This document shows positions 11,312 to 21,429 of a stretch of 64,000 nt of DNA, one piece after another. Under the pieces are notes generated by a model that saw only the letters and a list, made by a program, of their open reading frames with translations, searched no databases and was not told where the DNA came from. Both the position numbers and the translations under genes were made by a program. Source of the stretch: Erigeron canadensis (lineage: Eukaryota; Streptophyta; Magnoliopsida; Asterales; Asteraceae); the NCBI RefSeq assembly GCF_010389155.1, contig NC_057765.1:25298980-25362979 (forward strand), in the 5' to 3' direction. The first letter of the stretch is position 1. Every line of letters begins with the position of its first letter.

Positions 11312-12213
11312 TATTTTGGTCAAAAATTATCCAAGATAATCAACCTTGAAGACTTAGATCAATTATATAACCAAACTTTCGTTCGTGAGGTTAAGGGCTT
11401 GTAAAATTGGTTTAGATTCAAAGATGCGTTTAAAATAAGTATGATAAATCAAGATTATGTCGACTTAAACAAAAGAAGGTAGTCAAAAGATTTCGCAAAT
11501 AACTATATAATCAAATATAAGATAGATTAAGCAAGATAAAGAAAGATAAACGTAAATAAATGCGGAAAATAAAGAGAAAGGAACAAAGAACACCGAGATT
11601 TGTTATCGAGGAAAAGCCCTTAATCCTTTATGGATTGCCGGCATAAAAACCCCGGGAGGAAGCAATCGTCCCTGCCTTGTTATTTTATTAATGGTGTAAA
11701 TTGGTTACAATGATAGAGCGACTTGATCGATCTTTCTAAGTAAAGAAAAGTGTGTTGGTTGTTTACAAGTATGAGCAGAGAAAGTAAGCAAGTAAATATG
11801 TGAGTGTGTGTAATGTTGTATATCCTATGATCGATCAGGTCCTCGTATATATAGAGCAGCCTAGTAACTAATTTTCCAAAATTATAGGGATCTTCCTGGT
11901 CTTCATCTGGTGAACGTTGGAGCATATCTTGACTGATATTGTAGCCGTTTGAAGATATTCTCCTCATGTTGAATTCCTCTTGAAGTCCGATTATGATGCT
12001 GGACTAAGTCTGATCAAATAAGACATGTGTTGAATCTCTTTTGTACCGTTAGAGATATTTGTCTTGTGTTAAATATCAAGTTACCTGCATAATATTCTCA
12101 TAGAAACAATACTTGAAGTTTATCGTTAGTAATTTGTCAAGGCGTGTCAAGATCCTGAAGGTCCATGATCTTGAGGTCCCAAGATAATGAAACCTGAAAT
12201 TTCACCCATAACA
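11312..12213 (-). repeat. 5' LTR of the Tat element
   Basis: A 902-bp direct repeat of 601-1514. Its inner end has TA in place of TG on the plus strand, and it lacks 12 bp relative to the other copy. The minus-strand TATA box is at 11846-11854. The outer end CATAACA is followed by the target duplication TCAAT. Confidence 0.9.
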
Positions 12214-12218
12214 TCAAT

Positions 12219-12639
12219 GATCTATCATCTCAGCTGAGAGACTTTCTCATTCAAAGTCAAAAAGGCAATCCCTCTGATAAAAAAATGCTATCTATGTAGC
12301 AGCAGAGGACATGTTGCCTCTGAATGTGAAAATGTAAACTCAAGGAATGCTCCAGAGGTTGTTATTCAACCAAATTCATCTATGTCTGCTGGAGCATCTT
12401 CCTCTCTACTAAGATCAGTGAGAATCCTTCTTCTGAACCTAGATCCAGTGACTCTCCTTCTGTCACTGGAACAAATGTTGCTGAATATATCTCTTCTCAG
12501 CACATCGAAATTCCTCATTCTCAAAGGGTCATTTCCAATGCATGGGGACATCCAGCTATGCTGGTTGATACAGTCCTCCTGAAGTAGTCAGCAGCTATTT
12601 ATATCTCCAAAGCACATTGAATGCAGCCTTTGTTCTCTT
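12219..12639 (+). pseudogene. Right half of the gag-like ORF with CCHC zinc knuckle
   Basis: Continues the frame that ends at 600, starting with a Leu-rich helix (DLSSQLRDFLIQSQKG). The run of seven A at 12279-12285 shifts the frame. The next frame gives a textbook CX2CX4HX4C knuckle (CYLCSSRGHVASEC, from 12286). A second shift near 12400 leads into a Ser-rich tail (SSEPRSSDSPSVTG) that stops at about 12582. The junction with a Tat LTR fragment is near 12640. Its relation to the left half is supported by the target duplication and the continuous helix. Confidence 0.5.
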
Positions 12640-13202
12640 ATTAATTGTGTTTAAATTGATTACAATGATGAAGCGGGTTGATCGATCTTTCTAAGTGAGT
12701 AAAATGTAAAGTAACGAGAGGTGTGTGTGTTTACAAGTGTGAGCAGAAGTAATGAGAAGCAGAACGTATGTTCCTATGATCGATCAGACCCCTTGTTTAT
12801 ATAGAGCTACGAAATAACAAACTATCCGATATTGTAGGGATCCTCTTGGTCTTCGTCAAGTGAACGTTGCAATGTATCTTGACTTGATATGATAGCCATT
12901 GGAAGATATTCTCTCGTGTGGAAATCATCATCAACTCCGATTATACCGGCAGACTTGGTCTTCCTTGCGTGTTGATCAAATAAGACATGTGTTGAATCTC
13001 TTTGTACCGTTATAGATATTTTCCTTAAGCTTTATATTGAATATTCCAGAACCTGCATATTAATCTCACGTGGAAACAATACTTGAAACATATCGTTAGT
13101 AATATATTAACAAGTAATCAGAATATTCAAATATGTCAAGATCCTAGGAGTCCAAGATCTTGGACCTTCAAGATAATGAAACCTGAAATTTCACTCATAA
13201 CA
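12640..13202 (-). repeat. Truncated third Tat-type LTR
   Basis: Diverged copy of the outer two-thirds of the Tat LTRs. It has the same order of landmarks: GATTACAATGATGAAGC, CGATCAGACC with a TATA variant, GACATGTGTTGAATCTC, and the terminal AATTTCACTCATAACA. The inner end is missing. It is clearly older than, and distinct from, the flanking element's own LTR. Confidence 0.75.
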
Positions 13203-14060
13203 CTCTTGAGCTCATATTCAGAATATATCATTGTTAACATTCATTCATATCTCAAATCTTTATCATTAACAAGAGGGTTCAAATTTGTAGTGAGGATAAT
13301 TTTGGTGTAATACTGAGCCTACAAATTTGTATTAAATTACACTAGTGAGTGTGATTGTGAGAGTAAACAAAACTCTAGTGGTTAAAGTTTGGCTTGATTC
13401 TTGAAGTGTCAAGAATTCATTGTTTGTAATCTCTACTGGTTAGGGGTTAGATAAATTCTTGAAGTGTCAAGAATCCTTGGGTGTAATCTCTAGTGGCTAG
13501 AGAATTGATTGTATCTTGAAGTGTCAAGATCAATGGGTGTATAGTAAACTCTAGTGGTTAGAGTTGGGAAAATTCTTGAAGTGTTAAGAATCAAAGATAT
13601 CCTAGTGGTTAGGAACCATTGGTGTGTCTTGAAGTGTCAAGACTTGGTAAATTCCTAGTGGTTAAGAATTGTTGGTTCATCTTGAAGTGTCAAGATTGTA
13701 TTGCGGACTCTCCACCGGTTTTGGAGAAAGATAGTGCTACAAAATCTCGATTGTGAATCGAGGAGTGGATTAAGGCGGATTAATTAACATCCGACCCCAA
13801 CCACTATATATCGTGGTGTTCATGTGGTGATAAATTCTCTTTCCCTTATCTCTTACTCCGTATTATTTATCATTTCATTGTTATTATATTTGCTTCACAA
13901 GGATTGAATTGGTTGTTGGAATTACAAGTATTATCTCTTTGTTGTTCAAATGAAACAAGTTTTGTAACTAGTATTGAAGATTAACCAAAAAGTCTTACAA
14001 ACCAAATAAAAATCAGGTACAACCTATTCCCCCCCCCCCCCTCTCTAGGTTGCACTTACA
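13203..14060 (+). repeat. 5' LTR region of a Ty1/copia element
   Basis: Inferred as an LTR because it ends TTGCACTTACA directly before a degenerate initiator-Met primer site and a copia-type gag. Its start was not found; it abuts the truncated Tat LTR. It contains a six-copy array of a short hairpin motif (13400-13695), a plus-strand TATA-like CTATATATCG near 13803, and a 13-base poly-C near 14029. Confidence 0.5.
13400..13695 (+). repeat. Six-copy CTTGAAGTGTCAAG array
   Basis: The 14-mer CTTGAAGTGTCAAG occurs at about 13400, 13458, 13515, 13575 (one change), 13628 and 13681, at 53-60 bp spacing. Each is a 5-bp stem (CTTGA/TCAAG) with a 4-nt loop. The spacers share a second motif, CTAGTGGTTAG. 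Confidence 0.8.
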
Positions 14061-14061
14061 A

Positions 14062-14078
14062 TTGGCATCATAGCGGGG
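14062..14078 (+). promoter_or_regulatory. Degenerate initiator-Met primer-binding site
   Basis: TTGGCATCATAGCGGGG directly follows the LTR end. The plant copia consensus is TGGTATCAGAGC. The two mismatches suggest the copy is dead. Confidence 0.6.
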
Positions 14079-14138
14079 CTCTTCAAATCGATTTTTGGAA
14101 ACTATTGATGTTGTGTCAAAAATAGTTTTTAGAGCAAA

Positions 14139-14876
14139 ATGGAAGATTTTAAATTTGGTTTCTCTATGAAAAACCCTCCCATGTTCCTAGATCATAATTT
14201 TTTGCATTGGAAAAATTTTATGATTACTTATTTGAAATCTATTGATTATGACATGGGATGTATTTTAGAAGAAAATAATTTTGATGAACATAATATAGAA
14301 ATTAAATCTTTGGACAACAAAGCCTTAATGATCATACAAGAATCCTTGGTTGGAAGCAAATTAAAGAATTTGATGCTTTATACTTGTGCAAAGAAGTTGT
14401 GGAATGATTTGGAAAAAATGGAAGGAACGAGAAGAATTGAACTTGAAAGTGACAAAAATTCATCTAACGAAGATAAGCAAGAAGCTACATGCCTTGTGTG
14501 TTTAACTTCTTGCAACAATGATGATGGTGACAATGATGAGGTACCATTCGAGACTACTTTCTCTCATGATTATTTAATTGATGACTATGAAAAGTTTATT
14601 GCTCTAAGTGAAAAAGTTAGTGATAAAAATAAACTTTTAAAATTAGAGAATAAATCACTTAAGATGAAATTGAAGAACAAAATCATTTGATTGTTATGTT
14701 GATGAAAGAAAATAGTGAGTTTAGAAAAGAAAAAATGCAATCATGTTTAACATGTGAAAAACTCACTAAAGAAAACACAATTTTGCAAGAAAAGGAAAAT
14801 GCTTACAAAATGATATATGTTTTGAGAAACTTGATAAAAGTGATGGTGGGTTGAATGTTATTATTAGGGAGAAAAA
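14139..14876 (+). pseudogene. Copia-type gag fragment
   Basis: ATG at 14139 opens a 183-aa frame with the copia gag N-terminus (PPMFLDHNFLHWKNFMITYLKSID), the helical core (LDNKALMIIQESLVGSKL...AKKLWNDLEKMEG), and an acidic, coiled-coil tail. A stop at 14688 is followed in another frame by more of the same coiled coil (LMKENSEFRKEKMQ, then CEKLTKENTILQEKEN). A one-base shift near 14680 therefore broke it. It is cut off at 14876, where a Helitron-type 5' end begins. Protease, integrase and RT are not seen. Confidence 0.7.
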
Positions 14877-14960
14877 TCTATATATATATATAAAAGGCTA
14901 TCAGAAAGTGCTCACGTGGCACTCTCTAAGCCCGCCACGGCATTTTCCTACGTGGCATCA
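14877..14960 (+). mobile_element. Helitron-type 5' terminus
   Basis: The copia gag stops at A|TC, followed by TCTATATATATATATAAAAG and then the CACGTGGCA/CCACG-rich stretch common at plant Helitron 5' ends. Insertion between A and T fits. The matching 3' end is unsure; the first good plus-strand 3' end is at 28271, 13.4 kb away with independent genes between. Confidence 0.5.
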
Positions 14961-15069
14961 CCTTATTAATTCACTCGCCACATCAGGTCCCATGTAAGCA
15001 ATAAATCATTGACATGTCAGTCAACATGGCATATGCTTTTATCTTTTTATGTTAATATATTTAAAAAAA

Positions 15070-15140
15070 TGGGGGGAAGGGGAGTTGAACCCATGACCTC
15101 ACCTATGGTAATTAGTGTATTTACCAATAGGCCAAAGTGG
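15070..15140 (-). ncRNA. tRNA-like pol III promoter module (SINE-like)
   Basis: On the minus strand there is an A-box-like TTGGCCTATTGGTAA (15121-15135). About 40 bases on is a perfect B box, GGTTCAACTCC (15081-15091). No cloverleaf forms convincingly, so this is a tRNA-derived remnant, not a tRNA gene. Confidence 0.35.
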
Positions 15141-15141
15141 T

Positions 15142-16330
15142 TGTTTGTGTATTTCTTTTACTCTTTAATTGATATACTATCTTTTTAGCGTTATACTTTT
15201 TTTTACGCCAAAGAAACTTTTATTGGGGTTTTAAAAGTTCTTTCTCTATCTTGGAGTATGAATTATCTAGATATTGTTTGGATATATATTTAAAAATACA
15301 CAATAGATTAATCGAGTTTTCTAATTCCTTAACTTTATGGAAATCCTACACATTATTCAGTATGATTCAAATTTAAAATATATTCATATTTAATGATCCA
15401 TGTTTTTATAAGGAATTCATATTTTTTCTTTTTTTTGAACTAAAATAATTTTATAAATAATAATCCATGTATTTTAGGTATTCTTTCTTTACAAGTTTTG
15501 CGTATAAAAACCAATCGATTCAACTTATCAATAATTTTATCTTTGTTTTTTTTTTTATTAGGATCATGTAATCTATTTTCTTATATTAGTAATTATTTAT
15601 TATTTATATCAATTTTCCTTTTTTGATGCACCAATTCTTGATAGTTGTTATTGCAGATTGAGATGGTAACATACTGAGGCAAGTGTTGGTCATATTTCTC
15701 TATGGTTTTTTTCTTTTAAATTTAAAATCTTAATTTAATTGATTTATTCTTTCTTTCACATGATCTATATATGTTACATATTATAATATCTGGATGTCTT
15801 TTGAAATTTGTTCTCCATTAATAAATATACATACTATATCACACACAAAGAGTTAAGAACAAAGAAAAGTTTGACGGACAATTAAGTTTATATACATAAT
15901 TTATTAATTTTTTCTTCTAAGGTACATAAGGAATCCATATCGAATTCATTTATACTTTATTTTCTTTATTATTGTGAAAAATGTTCTTGACATCTATCAT
16001 AACATCGAATTCGTTGTATCAACACATGTCTATACTTGAGGTAATGAACATGTAACTATAATCAGATTCTTTACGAATATATATATTTTCCTATTGTGAT
16101 TGTCTACTAATATTTTGTTATCACTCTTTGGCCATGGTTTGGTGGTATAATGCAAGAAAAACTTGTCTTAAACACAACTAAATTATTTCACACGTAATAT
16201 GCGATTTAAATATATTAACTATTCGTTATAACTTAATATAATTAATAGTTATATATAATATATGTTGGGATTTGATTATGTTATTATTTTTAAAATATTG
16301 TATCAAACATTATCAATAGAATTTGTACGT
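15142..16330. other. AT-rich stretch without genes
   Basis: Poly-T and TA-rich sequence with no open frame or repeat boundary I can support. It may be the body of the Helitron that starts at 14877. Confidence 0.4.
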
Positions 16331-16336
16331 TAATTA

Positions 16337-16550
16337 CTCCCTCCGTCCCATTTTAATTGTCCTATTTTGACTGGTCAAGTTTTTTTCTTCTAACTTTGAC
16401 CGTAAATATTTTTGTATCTGTTATATATTAATTGATGAAAGTTATATCAATCAAAAGTACATTTAAAGTTCAATCAATTCATATATGTTATATCAAATGT
16501 TATATAACACAAACAAAAATTTTTACGGTCAAAGTTGAAAGAGAAAGACT
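16337..16550 (+). mobile_element. Stowaway-like MITE, right terminus missing
   Basis: A TA at 16335-16336 precedes CTCCCTCCGTCCCATTTTAA, the classic Stowaway terminus. An internal inverted repeat (ACTTTGACCGTAAA near 16396 against TTTACGGTCAAAGT near 16522) folds it. The mirror GGGACGGAGGGAG is absent on the right, so the copy is truncated or rearranged. Confidence 0.6.
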
Positions 16551-16690
16551 CCAAAAGTCTAATAATATCGTAATATAACAAACATAGATAAAAACATGTT
16601 GAAAATGGTGATGTTGTCATTAATTTTTACATTTTTTTATTTTTTTATTATCTTAGTCTCCATTTATATACGAGGGAATATATTATAATG

Positions 16691-17898
16691 AGTAAATTAC
16701 ACTTTTCGTCCCTAAAGTTGGCCAATTTTTTCAATAATTGTCCTTTGGCCTTACGGCGTTAAAAAATAGCCATTAACGTACGCACGTGCTAGACACGTAA
16801 GGACACTAATGTCATTTCACCTTACACTGAGGGACGAAAAGTGAAAAAATAGTTACTTGAGGGACGAAAAGTGAAAAAATAGCTACTTGAGGGACGAAAA
16901 ATGAAAATCATACAAATAAACTTATTCTTCCATTCTTTCTTTTCCGATCTTTTTCTCCGATCATTTTTACCGATGGAATTTTCCGACTTTGAATCCAAAT
17001 CTATACCACAAACAAGATCATTTACTCAAATTCATGACATTCAAAACACAACCAATCAAACAAATTATAGTTCAAACATGTCAGTCATCTTTTTTTTTTC
17101 TTTTCTAAATTTTGATTTTAATTGAAAGGAAGACGGTGGATGGTAGTGATTCTAGGTGGCGGCGTTTGGTTAGTGGTGAATGTAGACGGCGGTGGTTGGA
17201 GGTGACTGTAGATGACGGTGTTTGGTGGTAATTGTAAGCGGTGGTGGTTGGTGGTGATTGTAGGCGGTGGTGGATGGTGGTGATTGTAGGCGGTGGTGGC
17301 TGGTGTTGATTGTAGTGGCTGGTGGTAATTATAGGCGGCGGTGGCTGTGGGTGACAGTTGCTCGTGGTGGTTATAGACGGCGGTGGCTGGTGCTGGTTAC
17401 AGACGGCGGTGGCTGGTAGCGAGGCTGTTGTTGTTGGTTATTAGATGGTGGTGATTGGAGAGGCTTTGGGGTAAAGGAAAAATAAATGTCTAGTCGGAAA
17501 ATTTCCTCGGAAAAGATGATCGGAAAATAAAGAATGGAATAATAAATTTATATGTATGATTTTCATTTTTCGTCCCTCAAGTAGCTATTTTTTCACTTTT
17601 TGTCCTTTAAGTAGCTATTTTTTCACTTTTCGTCCTTCAAGTAGCTATTTTTTCATTTTTCGTGCTTCAAGTAGCTATTTTTTCACTTTTCGTCCCTCGG
17701 TGTAAGGTGAAATGACATTAGTGCCCTCACGTGTCTAGCACGTGCGTACGTTTAACGGCCATTTTTTAACGCCGTAAGGCCAAAGGACGATTATTGAAAA
17801 AATTGGCCAACTTTAGGGTCAAAATTGTAATTTTTAAAGTTTAGGGATCAAAAGTGAAAAACATGCCAACTTCATGGACGAAAAGTATAATTTACACT
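16691..17898. mobile_element. Long fold-back element with internally repeated arms
   Basis: Arms of about 250-400 bp are imperfect inverted repeats: GTAAATTACACTTTTCGTCC at the left, and its complement ending near 17898. Each arm carries a tandem of about 34 bp built on GGGACGAAAAGTGAAAAAAT (about 3 copies left, 5 right). The right arm is longer by an extra terminal stretch. The loop holds a short Phe/Ser-rich frame (16901-17125) and a GGTGGT minisatellite. No transposase is seen; it resembles MULE-type or fold-back non-autonomous elements. Confidence 0.65.
17128..17460 (+). repeat. GGTGG-rich minisatellite in the fold-back loop
   Basis: About ten irregular units of 26-32 bp built on GGTGGTGATTGTAGGCGGTG. 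Strand composition is strongly skewed to G. It lies exactly between the arms of the fold-back element. Confidence 0.7.
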
Positions 17899-18446
17899 TA
17901 TTATTATTATTATAGTATTGAATTGTATGATGATCTGGGTTTCTTTTATTTATCGTTGTTCAGATCGATTATCAGGTTTCATAATTTATTGTTCATACAT
18001 ATATATATGTATGTGTTATATTGATGATTTCTTGATATGTATGTATAGGTTTGATTAACTGTATGTTTATATCGATAATCTTTGTATGTGTACATAATAT
18101 TGATATGTTTCTAGGGTTTCAATCCCTTTGATGTTTTCTGTAATTTCGTTATAGTTTGTTAAATTTCTTCAATTATAACTATATGATTTCTGGGCCTTAT
18201 AGTTTGTTAAACTTGTTCAATAATAATTTCTGGGCCTACTAATTGTTTATATAAATCAAAGATTTCTTGAATCGCTTATTTCTTCTGTAAGATATCATCT
18301 ATCTTTTTCTTTTATAATATTAATACTTGTCATTGTTCTGTTTTAATTTGAAAATTTGGCTTAAAAGAGTCCCGGGAGTTATTGATTGTTACGATTGTGT
18401 TTTAGATAATTCTCAATGATTATTGGTGATTAATTAATCTGCAGGC

Positions 18447-20071
18447 ACAATACCTAACCTTTCAGAATCATCATCTTCATGGAGAATGCCCCAGAGGTAT
18501 CTATCTATCTTTCTGTCTGAGTGGTTCATCTCCTTTCTTTTTCTATCGATTTCAAAAACTCTAATTTGATGAATATATATATACATTTTCAGTGCATAGT
18601 TATCGGTGTTGACAATTCTCGTTGGGTTCCCTGCGACTCTGATATCTTTCGGGATCTACGTGATGCTATTAAATCCTATTGCGAAGCCAAATTTAAGGTA
18701 TGTTGCCCTTTGTTGATCCTGCTTGAAACTTTTTAACATAAACAACTGGTGTTTTTGTTTTGTTACAGGCTAATTCAGATACTGTTGTGGGCTTATTCAC
18801 AATGAGTTCCCTTCGTTCTAAACATTTGGTTTATCCCACTGGATCTATTGACAAAATAGTTGATAAGTTCCCACGTAGGTTTCATGTTCAATTAGAGTAG
18901 TTTTTTAATTATTATTCAACCACTAAACAGGTCCATGCTTGTTTCACATGTATGAATTCCGGCTGTGGTCAGGTGGACCTTTTACGTGGTAGAATGCTTC
19001 GGTCATCATGATTATAAGAAAAAGAGGCTGGTTATTTTCGTTGGAGGGTATGTAATTCTTCTTATTACTTTTTAGTGTATCTATATCTTTTTCATTGCAA
19101 ACAACGTTTTCTTATTTAGTAAACAAAGGTTAAAAAAAGTCAACAGTCAACCACTTCCCTCTTCTACTTATCTATATCTGTTTCACAAGTCAAATCCAAC
19201 CCTGCTTGTAATAAACAAATGACTAGAGTTTAGCTCCTAACATAGACCGCTCAAACTTACATCAGTCCAGAGTTTTACCGACTTCATTTAGACCCCTTTT
19301 GTGACCATTCATACACTTTCTTCTTTTTCCCTTTGGAGCAATACCGCTTAATCCCCTGTTCTTTTATTTTCTAGACGGGTTCGGATACTAGAGATTTGAT
19401 TGTACTTCTTAGCGGCGATGATATACCACACTGCAGATTCTTTTATAGAGTTTCTGCCTAGATAATATCACGACGTTTGAAAGAAAACAAACAATAACTA
19501 TATGTAGAAGAAGTAGGACGAGCAACTTACATGCGTAATTAAATAATATGTTAATAGTTTTGGGATGTTCCTAGTTGTACTTGACTTTTGTACAAATTAA
19601 AATTTAGTTTAATAGTTTTGGGATGGAGATTAGTGTGCATGTTAGATCATAGACGGTTTAGCAATTTTCGTGCCATTCTAAGCCCTGTTTAGAATGGTCG
19701 ATGGAATTGCTTTAAATTCAATCAACCCTTGTAATCTGTTTTATTCACTCTCTCTTGTATCCTAGCTTCTCGCTAGTTTTGGTAACTTATATATGCCAAT
19801 ATAAATGTGTTTGTTTGGTTGCCAGGCTTACGAACCTTCTATGCTATTTGTGGAGACAACTGCAAAGGCATTTAGAGGCAAGGGTATAGCTATTGATATT
19901 ATCAACTTCTTTAAAGGTGAACCACCCATATATCTTGGTTCTAACTACCCGTGTGGAAGAACGGAGCTTGAGGCGCTAATTAGATTGTGCAATGGTTATG
20001 ACAAAGGCAACCACCGCCTTGTAGACGTTGGATCACGTTCTATTTGTGACTCACCGTGTCCAGTTTATTAA
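18447..20071 (+). pseudogene. RPN10-like (26S proteasome ubiquitin receptor, vWA domain) gene, decayed
   Basis: A 5' UTR exon begins after CTGCAG near 18447 (a leader intron seems to precede it). Coding exons are proposed at 18479-18496, 18593-18697 and 18769-18874, with a partial one ending at 19047 and a last one at 19826-20071, all with GT-AG edges. The peptides follow the RPN10/PSMD4 von Willebrand A fold: CIVIGVDNSRW (where RPN10 has MICIDNSEW), DTVVGLFTM, RLVIFVGG, GIAIDIINF and a final SPCPVY. About 17 residues between the third and fourth exons are missing, the phase into the last exon does not match, and the C-terminal ubiquitin-interacting motifs are absent. RPN10 binds polyubiquitin in the proteasome regulatory particle; this copy probably cannot. 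It may be a captured or retained fragment. Confidence 0.65.
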
Positions 20072-20275
20072 AAGTAAACCCCTTTCAGTACAAGGAACCG
20101 AATGTTACTCTTAAAAGGAAATTTGGAGCAGGGGAATCAAGTGCTGCTTGGGGAAGTAAAAGGAGAGCAATAAAAGTAAACCCCTTTTGAGTACAAGGAA
20201 CAGAATGTTACTGTTAAAAGGAAATTTGGAGTAGAAGAATCAAGTGCCTGCTTGGGGAAGTAAAAGGAGAGCTGT
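20071..20275 (+). repeat. Tandem duplication of about 102 bp
   Basis: 20071-20172 and 20173-20275 are near-identical (AAAGTAAACCCCTTT...GGAAGTAAAAGGAGAGC), differing by a few substitutions and one-base indels. They sit immediately downstream of the RPN10-like stop codon. Confidence 0.85.
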
Positions 20276-21374
20276 GGTGGCCTGATGCATGCATGCATGC
20301 TGCCCGAAATGCACTGTTAACGGATATGTATGCTCTGCTGAATTGTTTATGTTTGTCTGTTCAACGGATCACATTAAAGATTACCTGTTTGACGCTCTAT
20401 TCTAAACCGTCCCTCCATAACCCGCCCAATCCATTTATCAAAGCGTTACAACTTTACATCATTTATTTGTCTATCTGGGTTGTGCCTAAAGCAGAGGCTA
20501 AGAAAAACATGCAACTGTTGGTAGTTTGTAATAAGAGGGATGATACGCCTAACTCGGTTCATATTTATGATCATGTTGAACTTTCGTGGAATTAAATGAT
20601 GTTGCATATCTTTTCTTTTGTATTTTTTTTTTCTGCAACCTCACGAGGCCACGAAAGGCTGATCGCATGACAATTCACCATGGATGCTGATAATACTTGA
20701 ATACCATGGAACCCGAGGAGAAGGTCCAAGAGGACTGAACACCTACTTGTTCATATCTTTTATGCTATTTAATGTTGATCGTTATCCTTAAAGCATGGAT
20801 AAAAGTTTTTTTTTCAACTCTTGGGTCATTTCCGGATGTCCAAATTATGAGAGTTTGCAAGTTGATTTCACCTTTGATCGTGATATGAGGATTAAAACAA
20901 TCATGAAGGCTTGGGTTGTAAACTGCTAACATAAAGATATGTCTACAAAATCTGAGGCTAACCTCCAAATGAGGTTTTTTCAGTCAAAGTACATAATATT
21001 CAAGCAGGATAGCGCTCATAGGATCGTCCAATCCTACTAGCCAAGACCTTGTTGAGTGTACACAGGATCGTTGCGTAGGTGAGATTGAGTTGGGATTGTC
21101 ATCTTTTGGGAGTCCCGTCATGCAAAATGTGTTTCTGGTTAACTCAACCTTTCATCGAAAGATGTAAAATTCTTAAACAGCAAATGTTTTAGGTCACCCA
21201 GTATAAAAGCGAAACCACTTATATGCGGAAACGTCATTAAAGTCATAACAGAATCATTAAACAACTTTAAATGGTGTTTCTAAAAGCATCATAATGTCTA
21301 TAAAAGGAAATCCACAAACGACTATAATAATAATAATAATGATAAAGTTTACAAATATGTCAAAATCAACGAAA
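20276..21374. other. Spacer between the RPN10-like locus and the lectin gene
   Basis: One plus-strand frame (20293-20595, 100 codons) has no recognisable motif and no codon pattern I trust. The rest shows no gene. The AATAAT microsatellite near 21322 is minor. Confidence 0.4.
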
Positions 21375-21429
21375 TCATGCATTAAACAACTTTAAATGGT
21401 ATTTTTGCAAGGCTCGCAATGGTGCATCT

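Larger units (their letters stand above)
601..12213 (-). mobile_element. Tat/Retand-type Ty3-gypsy retrotransposon, nested and decayed
   Basis: A minus-strand element bounded by two related LTRs (601-1514 and 11312-12213). It has TG...CA ends and a perfect 5-bp target duplication, TCAAT, at 596-600 and 12214-12218. Gene order on the minus strand is gag, protease, RT, RNase H, a second (archaeal-type) RNase H, integrase. The second RNase H (TDGAA...NNEAEYEAL...ADALANLGS) and the RT box YIDDMVVKS are typical of the Tat lineage. The reading frame carries several stops and frameshifts, so it is not autonomous. It is split by a solo LTR at 5055-7442. Without that insert and one target copy it would be about 9.2 kb. 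A plus-strand gene lies between pol and the 3' LTR. Confidence 0.92.

Noticed and set aside
13400..13695. CRISPR-like array
   Set aside because: Regular repeats with spacers superficially resemble one, but this is a plant LTR, the repeat is only 14 bp and the spacers share sequence.
19805..20071. Independent 88-codon gene
   Set aside because: Its content continues the RPN10-like fold and follows a CAG acceptor at 19825; it is the last exon, not a separate gene.
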